Assembly: GCA_013152825.1 (NCBI GenBank)
Contig: JAADFP010000094.1
Coordinates: 1 to 6,743 of the forward strand
Reading direction: 5' to 3'
DNA length: 6,743 bases
DNA from: Caldisericota bacterium
GTDB taxonomy: Bacteria; CAIJMQ01; JAADFP01
The position numbers and the translations under genes were made by a program. The notes beneath the pieces are model-generated. The model did not search any database and was not told the DNA's origin. It saw nothing but the letters and a program-made list of their open reading frames with translations. Below, piece after piece: positions 5,148 to 6,743 of the stretch; the first letter of the stretch is position 1, and every line of letters starts with the position of its first letter.

Positions 5148-5155
5148 ACAAGAAA

Positions 5156-5989
5156 ATGAAAGAAACCATCCCGGTAACTATCATCCGCCCGCCCCGGGGT
5201 ATCCACTTAAACTTAAAAGAACTCTGGGAATACCGGGAGCTCCTCTATTTCCTGATCTGGCGGGATATCAAGGTAAGATACAAGCAAACCTTCCTGGGAG
5301 CTGCCTGGGCAGTACTGCAGCCCTTTCTCACCATGGTGGTCTTCTCCATATTCTTCGGTAAACTTGCCAAAGTCCCCTCGGAAGGAATTCCCTACCCCAT
5401 CTTTGCCTATGCCGCACTGGTCCCCTGGAATTACTTTGCCCACGCCATGAACCAGGGCAGCCTGAGCCTGGTGGAGTACCAACGGGTAATCACCAAGGTT
5501 TACTTCCCCAGGATTTTGGTTCCCTTCGCCTCGGTCCTCTCCGGGCTGATTGACTTTGCCATAGCCTTTGTAGTGCTAATTGCGATGATGTTTTTCTATC
5601 ACACCATGCCCACCCTGGCCATTTTCACCCTGCCTCTATTCCTGGGAATTGCCATAATCACTGCCCTGGGAATCAGCCTCTGGCTATCCGCCTTAAACGT
5701 GGAATATCGCGACGTGCGCTACATCCTGCCTTTCTTCACCCAGTTTCTGCTCTTCCTTTCTCCCGTAGTATATCCCAGCTCCCTGGTCCCGCAAAAATTC
5801 CAGTTCCTCTACGGGCTTAACCCCATGAGCGGGGTAATAGAAGGTTTTCGCTGGGCACTCCTGGGCAAGGGCAAGTCTTTCCCCTCCGCAGACATGATGC
5901 TCACCTCCCTGATTATAAGTTTCTTACTGCTTATTACGGGTCTCATGTATTTCCAGAAGATGGAAAGAAGTATCGCAGATGTGGTATAA
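5156..5989 (+). CDS. ABC-2 type polysaccharide exporter permease (Wzm/TagG-like)
   Basis: This 277-residue inner-membrane protein belongs to the ABC-2 permease family that exports O-antigen, teichoic acid or other lipid-linked glycans with a Wzt/TagH ATPase. The amphipathic entry segment LKELWEYRELLYFLIWRDIKVRYKQTFLG (about 20-48) is typical, as are NVEYRDVRYILPFF (181-194), SPVVYP (202-207) and NPMSGVIEGFRWALLG (222-237). Six membrane segments are expected near 48-68, 80-102, 120-148, 155-180, 188-206 and 248-266. Length is normal for the family. There is no Shine-Dalgarno sequence, and the start lies 8 nt after the regulator stop, so translation may be coupled. The ATPase gene follows after an 82-nt gap with a hairpin. 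The substrate cannot be read from the permease, and no glycosyltransferases lie within the window. Confidence 0.94.
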   Translation: MKETIPVTIIRPPRGIHLNLKELWEYRELLYFLIWRDIKVRYKQTFLGAAWAVLQPFLTMVVFSIFFGKLAKVPSEGIPYPIFAYAALVPWNYFAHAMNQGSLSLVEYQRVITKVYFPRILVPFASVLSGLIDFAIAFVVLIAMMFFYHTMPTLAIFTLPLFLGIAIITALGISLWLSALNVEYRDVRYILPFFTQFLLFLSPVVYPSSLVPQKFQFLYGLNPMSGVIEGFRWALLGKGKSFPSADMMLTSLIISFLLLITGLMYFQKMERSIADVV

Positions 5990-6001
5990 AAAAGAAAAAG
6001 G

Positions 6002-6048
6002 AAAAGGGGACAGTAATGGGAAAAAGTAGCCTGTCCCCTTTTTCTTTA
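6002..6048 (+). terminator. GGGGACAG/CTGTCCCC hairpin with T-tract
   Basis: AAAAGGGGACAG (6002-6013) and CTGTCCCCTTTT (6031-6042) form a perfect 12-bp stem with a 17-nt loop, followed by a T-rich tail (TCTTTA, 6043-6048). It could act as a Rho-independent terminator or attenuator between permease and ATPase. The same sequence style is familiar as an interspersed palindrome, often seen near REP-associated (Y1) transposases, and a half copy lies at 4416-4431. Repeat and terminator are not exclusive. Confidence 0.6.
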
Positions 6049-6071
6049 TCAGGAATTAGTGGTTTACAATT

Positions 6072-6743
6072 ATGAGTGCTGATACGGTAATAAGAGTAGA
6101 AGGATTAGGGAAAAAATACCGCCTGGGCTCGCCTACGAAATACAAGTACAAGGCTCTGCGTGACGTCATAGGCGGAGTGTTAAGCGCCCCTTTTAAAATC
6201 AGAAGAAGCCGTTCCGGGGAGAGCGAAAAAGAGCTTATCTGGGCACTCAAAGATGTCTCCTTCGAAGTTAAAAGAGGGGAAGTAGTAGGAATAATCGGGA
6301 GGAACGGGGCGGGAAAAACCACCCTCCTTAAAATTCTTTCCCGCATAACCCCTCCCACTGAAGGCTACGCAGAGATAAGGGGGAGAATAGGCAGCCTGCT
6401 TGAAGTAGGCACAGGCTTCCATCCTGAACTTACCGGAAGGGAAAATATATACCTTTCCGGTGCCATCCTGGGCATGAAGAAAAAAGAGATAGACAGGAAA
6501 TTTGATGAAATAGTAGCCTTCTCCGAACTGGAGAAATTTTTAGATACGCCGGTTAAATTCTATTCCAGCGGAATGTTTGTCAGGCTTGCCTTCTCCGTGG
6601 CCGCTCACCTGGAACCAGAAATACTTTTAGTGGATGAAGTTCTGGCCGTGGGAGACGCTTCCTTCCAGAAAAAATGCCTGGGCAAAATGGGCAACGTGGC
6701 AAAGGAAGGCCGAACCGTGCTGTTTGTAAGTCATAATATGGCG
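6072..6743 (+). CDS. ABC transporter ATPase, polysaccharide export (Wzt/TagH-like), partial
   Basis: The first 224 residues of a nucleotide-binding subunit are present; the gene runs off the right edge. Walker A is GRNGAGKTT at 76-84 (K82), the signature is YSSGM at 164-168 (the form typical of Wzt/TagH instead of LSGGQ), Walker B is ILLVDE at 184-189, the D-loop is AVGD at 192-195 and the switch histidine is H221 in SHNM. The segment LLEVGTGFHPELTGREN (109-125) is also diagnostic of this subfamily. An N-terminal insert of about 35 residues before the Walker A strand (20-55, containing YKYKALRDVIGG) is usual in Wzt-like proteins. An in-frame TAG at 6057-6059 fixes the ATG at 6072. There is no close Shine-Dalgarno sequence; AGGA at 6051 is 17 nt away. 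It would power the adjacent permease. Whether it carries a C-terminal carbohydrate-binding domain, as O9a-type Wzt does, lies beyond the window. Confidence 0.95.
   Translation, partial: MSADTVIRVEGLGKKYRLGSPTKYKYKALRDVIGGVLSAPFKIRRSRSGESEKELIWALKDVSFEVKRGEVVGIIGRNGAGKTTLLKILSRITPPTEGYAEIRGRIGSLLEVGTGFHPELTGRENIYLSGAILGMKKKEIDRKFDEIVAFSELEKFLDTPVKFYSSGMFVRLAFSVAAHLEPEILLVDEVLAVGDASFQKKCLGKMGNVAKEGRTVLFVSHNMA

Overview
The window is bacterial DNA with dense, same-strand coding and one repeat-rich gap. It suggests an uncultivated or little-studied bacterium of diderm (Gram-negative) type. The grounds are a class A RNase P RNA gene, a full-length Mfd, a Wzm/Wzt-type polysaccharide exporter, and interspersed short palindromes of the kind seen in many environmental genomes. 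I cannot name the phylum from sequence alone. All recognisable genes are on the + strand.

Region 1 (1-775) is RNA metabolism. The tail of an unidentified upstream gene (reading frame uncertain) leads into an RNase HI-family gene at 41-457. Its last codons overlap the start of the RNase P RNA gene rnpB (about 438-775). The RNA has the universal core but appears to lack helix P18 and the GGU motif of L15. Its P8, P12 and P13 arms resemble one another and also a hairpin about 4 kb downstream.

Region 2 (776-4177) is a 165-nt spacer with no assigned function followed by mfd, the transcription-repair coupling factor, intact over about 1078 codons. Its exact start is uncertain.

Region 3 (4178-4655) is a 478-nt non-coding gap. 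It holds an 8-bp tandem repeat array, GAGTAG-type and TAGAC-type degenerate repeats, half of a GGGGACAG element and a GTCATACCCGC-type palindrome. It also holds a good extended -10 promoter with a 16-bp AT-rich dyad over its -35 region, and a two-stem hairpin just before the next gene.

Region 4 (4656-6743) is a likely operon. A GbsR/MarR-like winged-helix regulator is followed 8 nt later by a Wzm/TagG-type ABC-2 permease. After an 82-nt gap holding a GGGGACAG...CTGTCCCC hairpin comes a Wzt/TagH-type ATPase that runs off the window edge. Together the last two would form an exporter for a lipid-linked polysaccharide such as O-antigen. The regulator and the promoter dyad suggest local control, which is inference.

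I did not find a clearly new protein system. The most unusual signals are the gene overlap and atypical architecture at rnpB, the shared palindrome family, and the repeat-filled leader in front of the exporter operon.
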